Shown here piece by piece: positions 19,639 through 27,623 of a stretch of DNA of 64,000 nt. Position 1 is the stretch's first letter; the number at the start of each line of letters is the position of its first letter. The DNA comes from an uncultured Bacteroidota bacterium (GTDB taxonomy: Bacteria > Bacteroidota > Bacteroidia > Flavobacteriales > Flavobacteriaceae). The stretch covers positions 1 through 64,000 of the forward strand of contig CACEAZ010000005.1 of assembly GCA_902557655.1 (NCBI GenBank), read 5' to 3'. Made by a program: the position numbers and the translations under genes. The notes beneath the pieces are model-generated. The model was given only the letters and a program-made list of their open reading frames with translations, searched no databases and was not told the origin of the DNA.

Positions 19639-20028
19639 CTATTTCTTTTCAAATTCATCAACGGCATTAGTTAGTTCTTCACTAGTGTTTGGATAAAGGT
19701 ATCCTGCAATCAAAGTTCCTACACCTATTGCTCCTACCAAAGCTCCAACACCTTTTAATATACTTCCAAGTGCTATATAACCTAAGAAATAGAGACCAAC
19801 ACCAACAAATATTGTTATAACTCCATTTCTGCGATAATCTATTGGCTCATCTTTCCTTTCATCAACAATATGCAAAAGCTCCTCTAATTTATCTGGATCA
19901 TCTATGTGTTTAGCAATCTCTAGGACAGTTTGTCTCTTATGTTTTGCGTCATGATATAGCCAAAGAAATACAGCTATTGGGACAATTATCCCTGTTAGTA
20001 TTCCTAATATTGGTATTATATTTTCCAT
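19639..20028 (-). CDS. Membrane protein, DUF6249-like, paralogue of next gene
   Basis: 129 residues. One N-terminal transmembrane segment (PILGILTGIIVPIAVFLWLY, 6-25), a cytoplasmic helical stretch (HDAKHKRQTVLEIAKHIDDP), a YRRNG motif, then two hydrophobic segments (ITIFVGVGLYFLGYIAL and GVGALVGAIGVGTLIAGYLY) and an acidic tail. Layout, the RR-G motif and the AGYxYPN ending are shared with the protein at 20038-20511, so the two are tandem paralogues. They resemble the DUF6249 family by recall. The function is unknown. It lies 9 bp after its paralogue and just before the XRE gene. Confidence 0.8.
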   Translation of the reverse strand: MENIIPILGILTGIIVPIAVFLWLYHDAKHKRQTVLEIAKHIDDPDKLEELLHIVDERKDEPIDYRRNGVITIFVGVGLYFLGYIALGSILKGVGALVGAIGVGTLIAGYLYPNTSEELTNAVDEFEKK

Positions 20029-20037
20029 AATTAAAAT

Positions 20038-20511
20038 TTATTTTTTTTCGTAGCTTTCAACTGTGTCGGTTATTTCATCAGGTTGATTTGGATATACATA
20101 CCCTGCAATCATTTGGCCAAAACCTATAAACATTACGAGTAATCCAACTCCAAATAATACATCTAGACTAAGACCATATTCACCCAAAGCGGCAAGACCG
20201 ATACCTGTGAAAAGGGTAACTAAGCCAGTTCTTCTCAAATCTTTATTCGATTTTTGACTCTCTTTAAAAGACTTTAAAAGATCTTTTATTTCATCAGGAT
20301 CTTTTACATTTTTAGAAATTTCGATTAAAGCATCGTATTTGTATTTCTTTTGTTTTGATTCATAAACGAAAACAATTAAAACGATAAATACAGGTAAAAG
20401 TATTCCTATAATAGGAATTAATAGTGCCATTTCCCCCACATCAAATAGGTCAATCTGAAGAGGCGATATTGAATTCATAAATTCTAAGGCTTGATATTGA
20501 ATAGTAAACAT
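20038..20511 (-). CDS. Membrane protein, DUF6249-like, first gene of XRE cassette
   Basis: 157 residues from the ATG at 20511, which gives a leader of about 20 nt from the predicted promoter. The part aligned with its paralogue begins at Met28 (MALLIPIIGILLPVFIVLIVFV), so a start at 20430 is possible. A charged helix (KYDALIEISKNVKDPDEIKDLLKSF) follows, then LRRTGLVTLFTGIGLAALG and a glycine-rich hydrophobic segment ending QMIAGYVYPN, with the tail VESYEKK. It is probably a three-segment inner membrane protein of unknown role. It directly follows the 50-bp dyad promoter, so its expression is probably repressible. Confidence 0.78.
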   Translation of the reverse strand: MFTIQYQALEFMNSISPLQIDLFDVGEMALLIPIIGILLPVFIVLIVFVYESKQKKYKYDALIEISKNVKDPDEIKDLLKSFKESQKSNKDLRRTGLVTLFTGIGLAALGEYGLSLDVLFGVGLLVMFIGFGQMIAGYVYPNQPDEITDTVESYEKK

Positions 20512-20530
20512 AATATTGTAATTTTTTTTT

Positions 20531-20580
20531 AATGTAACGCAAACGTAACATTTTAATTTATGTTACGCAAAGGTTACATT
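20531..20580 (-). promoter_or_regulatory. Promoter embedded in a four-half-site operator dyad
   Basis: The minus strand carries TTTG (20571-20568), a 20-bp spacer and TACGTTTG (20547-20540), a complete Bacteroidota -33/-7 promoter 29 bp before the ATG at 20511. The same 50 bp form a dyad centred at 20555.5. GTAAC lies at 20534-20538 and 20545-20549, and its inverse GTTAC at 20562-20566 and 20573-20577, with 11 bp between repeats in each arm. The two 8-bp blocks of each arm are perfectly symmetric. The 5-bp blocks between them are not, and those contain the -33 and -7 TTTG elements. No T-run follows on the minus strand, so it is not a terminator. The likely binder is the XRE regulator at 19418. 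Confidence 0.75.
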
Positions 20581-20591
20581 AAAAAAATTTG

Positions 20592-21212
20592 TTAAATTTT
20601 TTCTTTCATTAATTTATAGTAATCTGAAATGGATTTTTTTTCCTTATTTGGATAACTTGTCTGATTATAATTAACTTTGTAACCAACAGCTAAGTCAATA
20701 GCATTCATTACTAAGTCTGTTTCAAATGTTTCTTCTCGACTTTTTACTAGTTTCATAAAACCTCCATAGTTTAGAGACTGTTTAAGTTTTTTTGTAACAA
20801 TAGATTTTGTTTTTTTATCATATTTTGACTTCCTAGTTTTATCTTTCATTTTAAAGCAAATCCTATCATTAAAATCAATAAAAAGGATAAAATTTGAACA
20901 AATTATTCTATCGTATTTATCTTTCTTGTGTGCTGTAACATGAGCCATATGTTTAATTTCACTCCAAGTTTTGGTTTTTTTATATATAGGTAAGAAAAAA
21001 AATGTTTTTGAAATGCCTCTTCCGTCCGCGGTATATTTTTTTAGACCTAATATTAAGCAGATTATTGATATCACAATAAATACATTTATATCGTAATCAA
21101 ACCTTTCAAAAAAATTATATTTTTCACTTACTCCCATATAATATAACCCAGAAAAAACCAGGAAAACAATTAATTCAATAGGCTCGTATAATTTTATATT
21201 TCTTTCTAACAT
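20592..21212 (-). CDS. Conserved-type hypothetical membrane protein
   Basis: 206 residues, not recognised. Two N-terminal hydrophobic segments (IELIVFLVFSGLYYMGV, about 12-28, and INVFIVISIICLILGL, about 42-57) are followed by a very basic, probably cytoplasmic part with KTFFFLPIYKKTKTWSEIKHM and FILFIDFNDRICFKMKDKTRKS. Alternating beta-like segments (FILFIDF, RICFKMK) hint at a PH-like domain attached to the membrane, but this is only a guess. It starts immediately after the SDR stop (21213), so the two are cotranscribed. Its stop lies 11 bp from the dyad. Confidence 0.7.
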   Translation of the reverse strand: MLERNIKLYEPIELIVFLVFSGLYYMGVSEKYNFFERFDYDINVFIVISIICLILGLKKYTADGRGISKTFFFLPIYKKTKTWSEIKHMAHVTAHKKDKYDRIICSNFILFIDFNDRICFKMKDKTRKSKYDKKTKSIVTKKLKQSLNYGGFMKLVKSREETFETDLVMNAIDLAVGYKVNYNQTSYPNKEKKSISDYYKLMKEKI

Positions 21213-21962
21213 TTAATTTTTATTTATGATTGAACTGGTTGCTTGCGCTTGAGGCAGTACCAAAATATCAGCAATATTAATGTGGTTTGGTCTATTTATC
21301 ACAAATTCTATAATATCAGCAATATCTTTTGCCTCAAGAGCTTTGTAACCTTGATAAACTTTTTCTGCAAGTTCATTATCCCCTTTAAAACGTACATTTG
21401 AAAAGTCTGTTTCTACAAGCCCAGGGTTGATTTCGGACACTTTAATTCCTGTTTTATTCAGATCAATCCTCATAGCCTTGGAAATAGCATTTACTGCATG
21501 TTTTGTAGCGCAGTAAATATTGCCCTTTTCATAAACCTCTCTTCCTGCAAGGGAACCAATATTAATTATATGCCCACTTTGTTTTTCAATCATTTTTGGA
21601 ATTACTACTCGAGATACATAAAGTAAACCTTTCACATTACTATCAATCATATTATCCCAATCATCGAGTGAACCCTCTTGAATTTTATCGAGTCCATGTG
21701 CATTGCCAGCATTGTTTATAAGAATGTCAATAGAGCTAAATTCCTTCGGAATATTCTCTAAAACTTTATTTACTTCCTTTTTTTCGGAAACATCAAATCG
21801 GAGAGTTAAGACATTTGTAATTTTAGAAATTTCATTTGAAATCTCATCTAATTTATGCTGTCTCCTTCCACATAAAATCAACTGATTTTTTTCATTTGCA
21901 AACTTTTTAGCAGTTGCTAATCCAATTCCGCTTGTTGCCCCTGTAATTAGTATAGTTTTCAA
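21213..21962 (-). CDS. Short-chain dehydrogenase/reductase
   Basis: 249 residues. Rossmann cofactor loop TGATSGIGLATAKKFA (7-22), NNAGNAHG (86-93), catalytic Ser in INIGSLAGRE, and the YxxxK pair in IYCATKHAVNAIS; ends in a PG.V.T segment (INPGLVETDFS). The sequence resembles YdfG-type serine/3-hydroxy acid dehydrogenases, but the substrate is not determined. CGRR after the second strand suggests NADP(H) use. Divergent from moxR across 134 bp. Confidence 0.9.
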   Translation of the reverse strand: MKTILITGATSGIGLATAKKFANEKNQLILCGRRQHKLDEISNEISKITNVLTLRFDVSEKKEVNKVLENIPKEFSSIDILINNAGNAHGLDKIQEGSLDDWDNMIDSNVKGLLYVSRVVIPKMIEKQSGHIINIGSLAGREVYEKGNIYCATKHAVNAISKAMRIDLNKTGIKVSEINPGLVETDFSNVRFKGDNELAEKVYQGYKALEAKDIADIIEFVINRPNHINIADILVLPQAQATSSIINKN

Positions 21963-22096
21963 GTCTTTAATTTTAAGTTGTTTAAAATGTTAATATTTGG
22001 TTAAAAATGCTCTTTTTTAACCTAATGTTAACAGAGATATATGTTATGTTTTATCATTTTGCGTAACCAATTTTAAAGTTATAATAATTTTTAGTC

Positions 22097-23092
22097 ATGG
22101 AAAATAAAGTTGATATAAAGAAAATTAATGAAAAAATAGAGAAGGAAAGCGCCTTCATAGATTTGTTGAGATCAGAGATGAATAAAGTCATCGTTGGTCA
22201 AAAAAATATGGTTGATAAACTTCTAATAGGTCTTCTAGGTAAAGGTCATATTTTACTTGAAGGGGTTCCCGGATTAGCAAAGACCCTTGCAATTAATACA
22301 TTATCCAAAGCGATTAGTGGAAGTTTTAGTAGAATTCAATTTACCCCAGATCTTCTTCCTGCTGATGTAGTTGGAACTCAGCTTTACAATGTGAAACAAT
22401 CAAAATTCTCTGTAAAGAAAGGACCTGTTTTTGCAAATTTTGTTCTTGCGGACGAAATAAATAGAGCACCGGCTAAAGTTCAATCAGCATTATTAGAAGC
22501 AATGCAAGAAAAGCAGGTAACTATTGGAGAAGAAACATTTAAGTTAGAAGAACCGTTTCTTGTAATGGCAACTCAAAACCCGATTGATCAGGAAGGAACT
22601 TATCCTCTTCCGGAAGCTCAGGTTGATAGATTTATGTTAAAAACAGTGATAAATTATCCAGAGATGGATGATGAAAAGTTAATTATGAGAGCAAATCTGG
22701 AAAATACTTCTAGTAAAGTAAAGCCAGTTGTGACACTTAAAAAAATTATGACTGCGCAAAAAGTTGTAAGAGAAGTTTATATGGATGAAAAAATTGAATC
22801 ATACATACTCGATATAATTTTTGCCACTAGATTTCCTGAAAAATATAATTTATCAGAATTAAAACCATTAATATCTTTTGGTGCTTCTCCAAGAGGTAGT
22901 ATCAATTTAGCTTTGGCTGCGAAATGTTACGCATTTATCAACAGAAGAGGATTTGTAATTCCTGATGATGTAAGAGCAGTGGTATTTGATGTTTTACAAC
23001 ATAGAATAGGGATTTCTTATGAAGCAGAAGCAGAAAATATGTCTTCGGTTGATATTATCACAAAAATTGTAAATGAAATAGCAGTTCCATAA
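22097..23092 (+). CDS. MoxR-family AAA+ ATPase
   Basis: 331 residues. Walker A EGVPGLAKT, Walker B FVLADEINRAPAKVQSALLEAMQE, sensor 1 FLVMATQNPIDQEGTYPLPEAQVDRF, and a C-terminal AAA lid. MoxR ATPases are thought to act as chaperones with VWA-domain partners, and it is followed by the DUF58 and Bat proteins in one plus-strand operon (gap 10 bp). It starts the 9.5-kb operon ending at 31642. No exact -7 box is visible upstream. Confidence 0.95.
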   Translation: MENKVDIKKINEKIEKESAFIDLLRSEMNKVIVGQKNMVDKLLIGLLGKGHILLEGVPGLAKTLAINTLSKAISGSFSRIQFTPDLLPADVVGTQLYNVKQSKFSVKKGPVFANFVLADEINRAPAKVQSALLEAMQEKQVTIGEETFKLEEPFLVMATQNPIDQEGTYPLPEAQVDRFMLKTVINYPEMDDEKLIMRANLENTSSKVKPVVTLKKIMTAQKVVREVYMDEKIESYILDIIFATRFPEKYNLSELKPLISFGASPRGSINLALAAKCYAFINRRGFVIPDDVRAVVFDVLQHRIGISYEAEAENMSSVDIITKIVNEIAVP

Positions 23093-23102
23093 ACTTTTTA
23101 CA

Positions 23103-23966
23103 ATGGAAACAAAAGACCTTCTAAAAAAAGTCAGAAAAATTGAAATCAAAACCAAAAGATTGTCTGATCACATCTTTGGTGGTGAGTACCAATCTACATT
23201 CAAGGGTAGAGGTATGGCTTTTAGTGAGGTTAGACAATATCAATTTGGAGATGATGTTAGAGCTATTGACTGGAATGTAACAGCTAGATATAACGACACC
23301 TTTATAAAAGTATTCGAGGAGGAGAGAGAGTTAACAATGATGTTGATCATTGATATTTCTGGGTCTAATTTTTTTGGATCTAGCTCCGTTTTTAAAAACG
23401 AATATGTAACTGAGTTAGCGGCAACTTTAGCATTTTCAGCTACTAAAAACAATGACAAAGTTGGTTTAATACTATTCTCTGATATTGTTGAATTATATAT
23501 TCCTCCAAAAAAAGGAAAATCTCATGTTTTGAGAATAATTAGAGAATTATTAGAATTTAAATCGAAGAGTAAAAAAACTAATATTAATGTTCCATTAAAG
23601 TTTGTATCAAATATTTTAAAAAACAGATCCATTGCATTTATAATTTCAGATTTTATTTCTATGGATTACTCTAATTCATTAAAAATATTTTCTTCTAGAC
23701 ATGATGTAACTGGGATTAGAATATATGATAAAAGCGAAGAAATTATACCAAACTTAGGAGTCATTGATATAAATGATAATGAGACGGGAAAACGTACGAC
23801 AGTAAATACCAGCTCAAAAAATGTTAGAAAAAAGTATTCTGAATATTATAAATCTAAAAGAAGTGAATTTGTAGATTATTTTAAAAGGTCAGGTTCAGGT
23901 ATTATTGAATGTAATACACAAGATGATTATCAAAAAAAATTATTAAAATATTTCAAGAGTCGATGA
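23103..23966 (+). CDS. DUF58 / VWA-like protein of the Bat operon
   Basis: 287 residues. The DUF58 signature GEYQSTFKGRGMAFSEVRQYQFGDDVRAIDWNVTAR is shown here as two parts: GEYQSTFKGRGMAF and QYQFGDDVRAIDWN. A metal-ion-dependent adhesion-like DISGS motif follows (about residue 82). It has no signal peptide and is expected in the cytoplasm as the MoxR partner. It overlaps the next gene by 4 bp. Confidence 0.93.
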   Translation: METKDLLKKVRKIEIKTKRLSDHIFGGEYQSTFKGRGMAFSEVRQYQFGDDVRAIDWNVTARYNDTFIKVFEEERELTMMLIIDISGSNFFGSSSVFKNEYVTELAATLAFSATKNNDKVGLILFSDIVELYIPPKKGKSHVLRIIRELLEFKSKSKKTNINVPLKFVSNILKNRSIAFIISDFISMDYSNSLKIFSSRHDVTGIRIYDKSEEIIPNLGVIDINDNETGKRTTVNTSSKNVRKKYSEYYKSKRSEFVDYFKRSGSGIIECNTQDDYQKKLLKYFKSR

Positions 23967-25594
23967 AACTATTTCTAAATATTTTCATTTTCTGTATTGT
24001 TTTTTTACAAAGCATTACAATCAATTCACAAAGTGTAACTGCCTCTGTTGAATCAGATTCAATATTAATTGGAAAAGAACTTAACTATACAATTGATGTC
24101 AATGCGGAAAAAGTGGAAAATATTATTTTTCCTGATTCAACTTCCTTTGTTCCTTTCGAATTAATTTCAGAAACAAAAGTTGATACATTAAAGCAAGATA
24201 ACGGATTTCGATTCTCAAAGAAATATGGGATTACCTCTTTTGATGAAGGAGATTTTATTATTCCCAAAATAAAGATTCAAATTGGAGATAAATTATTTTC
24301 AACTGACTCAAAAAAAATCACTGTTAATTTAGTTGAAGTTGATACTAGTAAGCAAGGTCTTTATGATATCAAACCAGCATTTGATAAGTTTTCTTCTATT
24401 GAAATTTTAAAACTCAGTTTAAAGAATAACTATCCTGTTATTTTATTCATGATTTTTTTAGTTCTTACACTGTTTTATTTCAGATCAAAAATTATTGAAT
24501 TTTTCAACCCCTTGTTAAATATTAAACCTACACTAAGACCAATTGAATTAATTAAAAAGAGACTAAGCGATTTAGAAAAAATTAAAATTGATTCGGGTGC
24601 TGAGATAAAGTTTTTTTACTCTGAGTTAACATTTGCACTAAGGAGTTTCTTTGAAAAAGAAGTATATGATAAGGCTTTGGAAAGCACCACTTTCGAGTTG
24701 ATTTTAAAACTAAATAATCTTAGTGAAATAAAATCTTTTGCTATTACTAAGGATTCTTTAAACAAAATTGAAGATATTTTTAAAAGAGCAGACTTGGTAA
24801 AATTTGCAAAATATTTACCAGAAAAAAGTGTGATTAAAAATGATTTAAAGACAATTAATGAAGAGGTTAAACTTTTTTCAGCTATACTTCCCGACCCCAC
24901 AGAGGAAGAAAAATTAAAAAACTTAAATTATCAAAAACAGGCCGAAAAGAAATTAAGAAATGAGAGATTAAAAATAGTTTCAATATCTACGGCATCCTTA
25001 CTTATTATCTTATTTGTATTCTCCGGATTTCTAAACGGATTTCAATATACTATTGACAAAATAACATTTAATGAAAATTTAAAATTACTCAATAAGATTT
25101 GGATAAAATCTGAGTATGGTTCCCCTGGCATATTTACCGAAACTCCAGATGCTCTGTTAAGAATAAACAGTGAGAATGAATTTTTGTATGATGATTTTAG
25201 CCTTGACTCTCAATTTTATTTTTCTAATTCAAATCAATCTATTGAATTTTTTATTTCCAATTATTCTTCAGATTCAAAGATTAAACCGGAAAATTTTCAA
25301 TCAATTTTAGATTCAATTTTAGATGATTTAGAAAGTAGAGGTCTTCAAAATATGCTTGTAATGTATAACGAATTTGAAACTAAAAATAAAGCAAAAGGCC
25401 TGCTTATTTCAGGAACTTCAGATTTCAAAATAAGTGATAAAAAGTTTAAGTCAGGAGATTATAATGTGATTGGTTTTTTAACAGAAACTGGTTTTAAAAC
25501 CATAATTCTTTTAACTCACGAAACAAGATACATGGATAAGATTAAAGAAAGAATTGTAAGCTCAATTGAAGTATTAAAAGAAAAGAAAAAATGA
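23963..25594 (+). CDS. Bat-operon membrane protein, BatD-like N-terminal region
   Basis: 543 residues. Signal peptide (MKLFLNIFIFCIVFLQSITINSQ), then an extracytoplasmic beta-rich region (about 24-155) like the start of BatD/oxygen-tolerance proteins (SILIGKELNYTIDV, FDEGDFIIPKIKIQIG). A transmembrane segment (VILFMIFLVLTLFYF, about 162) leads to a cytoplasmic helical domain with FALRSFFEKEVY. A second membrane segment (SLLIILFVFSGFLNGF, about 345-360) leads to a further C-terminal domain. It lies between DUF58 and batA with overlapping ends (23963-23966, 25591-25594). Flavobacterial bat operons often have an unnamed protein here; the exact function is unknown. Confidence 0.82.
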   Translation: MKLFLNIFIFCIVFLQSITINSQSVTASVESDSILIGKELNYTIDVNAEKVENIIFPDSTSFVPFELISETKVDTLKQDNGFRFSKKYGITSFDEGDFIIPKIKIQIGDKLFSTDSKKITVNLVEVDTSKQGLYDIKPAFDKFSSIEILKLSLKNNYPVILFMIFLVLTLFYFRSKIIEFFNPLLNIKPTLRPIELIKKRLSDLEKIKIDSGAEIKFFYSELTFALRSFFEKEVYDKALESTTFELILKLNNLSEIKSFAITKDSLNKIEDIFKRADLVKFAKYLPEKSVIKNDLKTINEEVKLFSAILPDPTEEEKLKNLNYQKQAEKKLRNERLKIVSISTASLLIILFVFSGFLNGFQYTIDKITFNENLKLLNKIWIKSEYGSPGIFTETPDALLRINSENEFLYDDFSLDSQFYFSNSNQSIEFFISNYSSDSKIKPENFQSILDSILDDLESRGLQNMLVMYNEFETKNKAKGLLISGTSDFKISDKKFKSGDYNVIGFLTETGFKTIILLTHETRYMDKIKERIVSSIEVLKEKKK

Positions 25595-26589
25595 ATTTAG
25601 AGTTCTTAAATCCTGAGTACTTTATTTTCTTGGTAATTATACCAATAATAATCGTATGGAATTATTTTAACATTGATAAATTAACAAATTCTATCAAATT
25701 TTCTAATTCAGAAGCGTTTGGTGAATCTGGTAATTTCTATTCAAAACTAAAATCGATTTTAAAATATTTGAGATTGATTTCAATAATCCTGATCGTTACG
25801 GCCTTGGCGAGACCACAAGTCATCGATACCTCAACAAGAGTAAAAACAAACAGTGGAATTGACATAATTATGGCAATAGATGTGTCTGCAAGTATGTTAG
25901 CCAAAGATTTAAAACCAAACAGATTAGATGCTTTAAAAAATGTTGCTGAGGAATTTATAAAAAATAGAATTTCAGATAGGATAGGACTAGTTGAATATGC
26001 TGGGGAAAGTTATACAAAAACCCCGCTTACCACTGATAAGGGTGTAACTTTAAGATCACTCAAAGACATTAAATATAATAATATTATTGAAGGAGGAACT
26101 GCTATTGGGATGGGTCTTGCTACGTCTGTAAATAGGATAAAAGATAGTAAGGCTAAAAGTAAGGTAATTATTCTTTTGACCGATGGAGTAAATAATGCAG
26201 GATTCATTGATCCTATGACTGCAGCTGAGTTAGCAACAGAATTTCAGATTAAAATATATTCCATTGGATTAGGAACTAATGGTCTCGCATTATCACCTGT
26301 TGGAATTGATTCAAGAGGAAAATTTAATTATGCAAATGTTCAGGTAGAAATTGACGAAAAGTTACTTACTCAAATTTCTGAAATGACAGGCGGAAAATAT
26401 TTTAGAGCGACCGATAATGACAGATTAAAAGAAATATATTCAGATATTGACGAGTTAGAAAAATCCGAAATCGAAGAGTTTAAATATTATTCTGTAGATG
26501 AAAAATATAGATATTTTCTCCTCCCTGCAATCATATTAATCGCATTTGAGATAATAATGAAATTAACAATATTAAGAAGTTTTATATAA
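25591..26589 (+). CDS. batA: BatA, VWA-domain membrane protein
   Basis: 332 residues. Two N-terminal membrane segments (FIFLVIIPIIIVWNYF; LRLISIILIVTALARPQ), a periplasm-facing von Willebrand A domain with MIDAS AIDVSASMLAKDLKPNRLDA (about 92) and LLTDGVNNAG, and a C-terminal membrane segment (YFLLPAIILIAFEIIM). First described in Bacteroides aerotolerance. It overlaps its neighbours by 4 bp (upstream) and 1 bp (batB). Confidence 0.93.
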   Translation: MNLEFLNPEYFIFLVIIPIIIVWNYFNIDKLTNSIKFSNSEAFGESGNFYSKLKSILKYLRLISIILIVTALARPQVIDTSTRVKTNSGIDIIMAIDVSASMLAKDLKPNRLDALKNVAEEFIKNRISDRIGLVEYAGESYTKTPLTTDKGVTLRSLKDIKYNNIIEGGTAIGMGLATSVNRIKDSKAKSKVIILLTDGVNNAGFIDPMTAAELATEFQIKIYSIGLGTNGLALSPVGIDSRGKFNYANVQVEIDEKLLTQISEMTGGKYFRATDNDRLKEIYSDIDELEKSEIEEFKYYSVDEKYRYFLLPAIILIAFEIIMKLTILRSFI

Positions 26590-27623
26590 TGTATGAATTA
26601 GAAAACATATTATGGTCTTGGTTGTTTTTGTTGATTATTATAATTAGCATATTGTTCATGTTTGATAGAGCTTGGAAGGTTAAAACTCAGAAATTATTTT
26701 TTTCTAAGTCTAATTTGGAGAGACTAAGTCCAAATATCTCAGCTATAAAGCCGATCTTAAAAACACTTTTTATTTTGATTGGGGTTTCAATGTTTATAAT
26801 AGCAATGATAAATCCCAAAATTGGAACCAAGATTGAAACTTTTCAAAGGCTCGGAGTTGATATAGTTTTTGCTGTGGATGTTTCCAAGAGTATGCTTGCC
26901 GAAGACATAGCTCCAAGTAGAATGGATAAGTCCAAACAGCTTGTTGGCCAAGTCATTAATAATTTAGGAGGGGATAGAATAGGAATTGTCGCTTATGCTG
27001 GTAAGGCTTTTCCTCAATTGCCTTTAACTACAGATTACTCATCTGCTAAAATGTTTTTACAAAATATGAGTACTGATATGCTTTCATCTCAAGGTACTGC
27101 AATTGATGAAGCAATTAGGTTATCTTCGACTTATTTTGATCAAGACCAATCTACGGAGAGATTATTATTTATTGTTTCTGATGGAGAGGATCATAATGAT
27201 GTTTCATATGAAATGGCAGATTTAGCTGCAAAAAATAATATTACGATTTATTCGATTGGTGTTGGAACTGAAAAAGGATCTCCAATTCCGATTAAGAAAA
27301 ATGGAATTGTAATGAGTTATAAAAAAGATATAAACGGAGAGGTAGTTATCACAAAACTTAATAAAACTTATTTGGAAAATATTTCTGACAAAACTGGAGG
27401 AAAGTTTATTGATGGAACTGTAACCGATGATGTTATAAAAGAGGTGGTTAAAATTTTAGAAAATACAGAAAAGAAAGAGTTTGATACTCAAAAATTTTCA
27501 GAATTTGAAGACCAATTTCAATGGTTTATTTTAATGGGGCTTTTCTTAATCGTCATAGATATTTTTATGAGAGATGGTAAAACAATATGGATAAAAAACT
27601 TAAATTTATTTAATGAAAAATAA
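26589..27623 (+). CDS. batB: BatB, VWA-domain membrane protein
   Basis: 344 residues with the same layout as BatA: N-terminal membrane segments (LFLLIIIISILFMF; FILIGVSMFIIAMINPKIG), a VWA domain with MIDAS AVDVSKSMLAEDIAPSRMDK (about 97) and VSDGEDHND, and a C-terminal membrane anchor (WFILMGLFLIVIDIFM). It is a likely paralogue and partner of BatA. It starts by a TAATG-type 1-bp overlap with batA and runs 11 bp into batC. Confidence 0.93.
   Translation: MYELENILWSWLFLLIIIISILFMFDRAWKVKTQKLFFSKSNLERLSPNISAIKPILKTLFILIGVSMFIIAMINPKIGTKIETFQRLGVDIVFAVDVSKSMLAEDIAPSRMDKSKQLVGQVINNLGGDRIGIVAYAGKAFPQLPLTTDYSSAKMFLQNMSTDMLSSQGTAIDEAIRLSSTYFDQDQSTERLLFIVSDGEDHNDVSYEMADLAAKNNITIYSIGVGTEKGSPIPIKKNGIVMSYKKDINGEVVITKLNKTYLENISDKTGGKFIDGTVTDDVIKEVVKILENTEKKEFDTQKFSEFEDQFQWFILMGLFLIVIDIFMRDGKTIWIKNLNLFNEK

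Noticed and set aside
20531..20580. Dyad as a Rho-independent terminator of the gene at 20592
   Set aside because: The hairpin would be interrupted by 5-base internal loops, and no T-run follows it on the minus strand; the flank there is A-rich.
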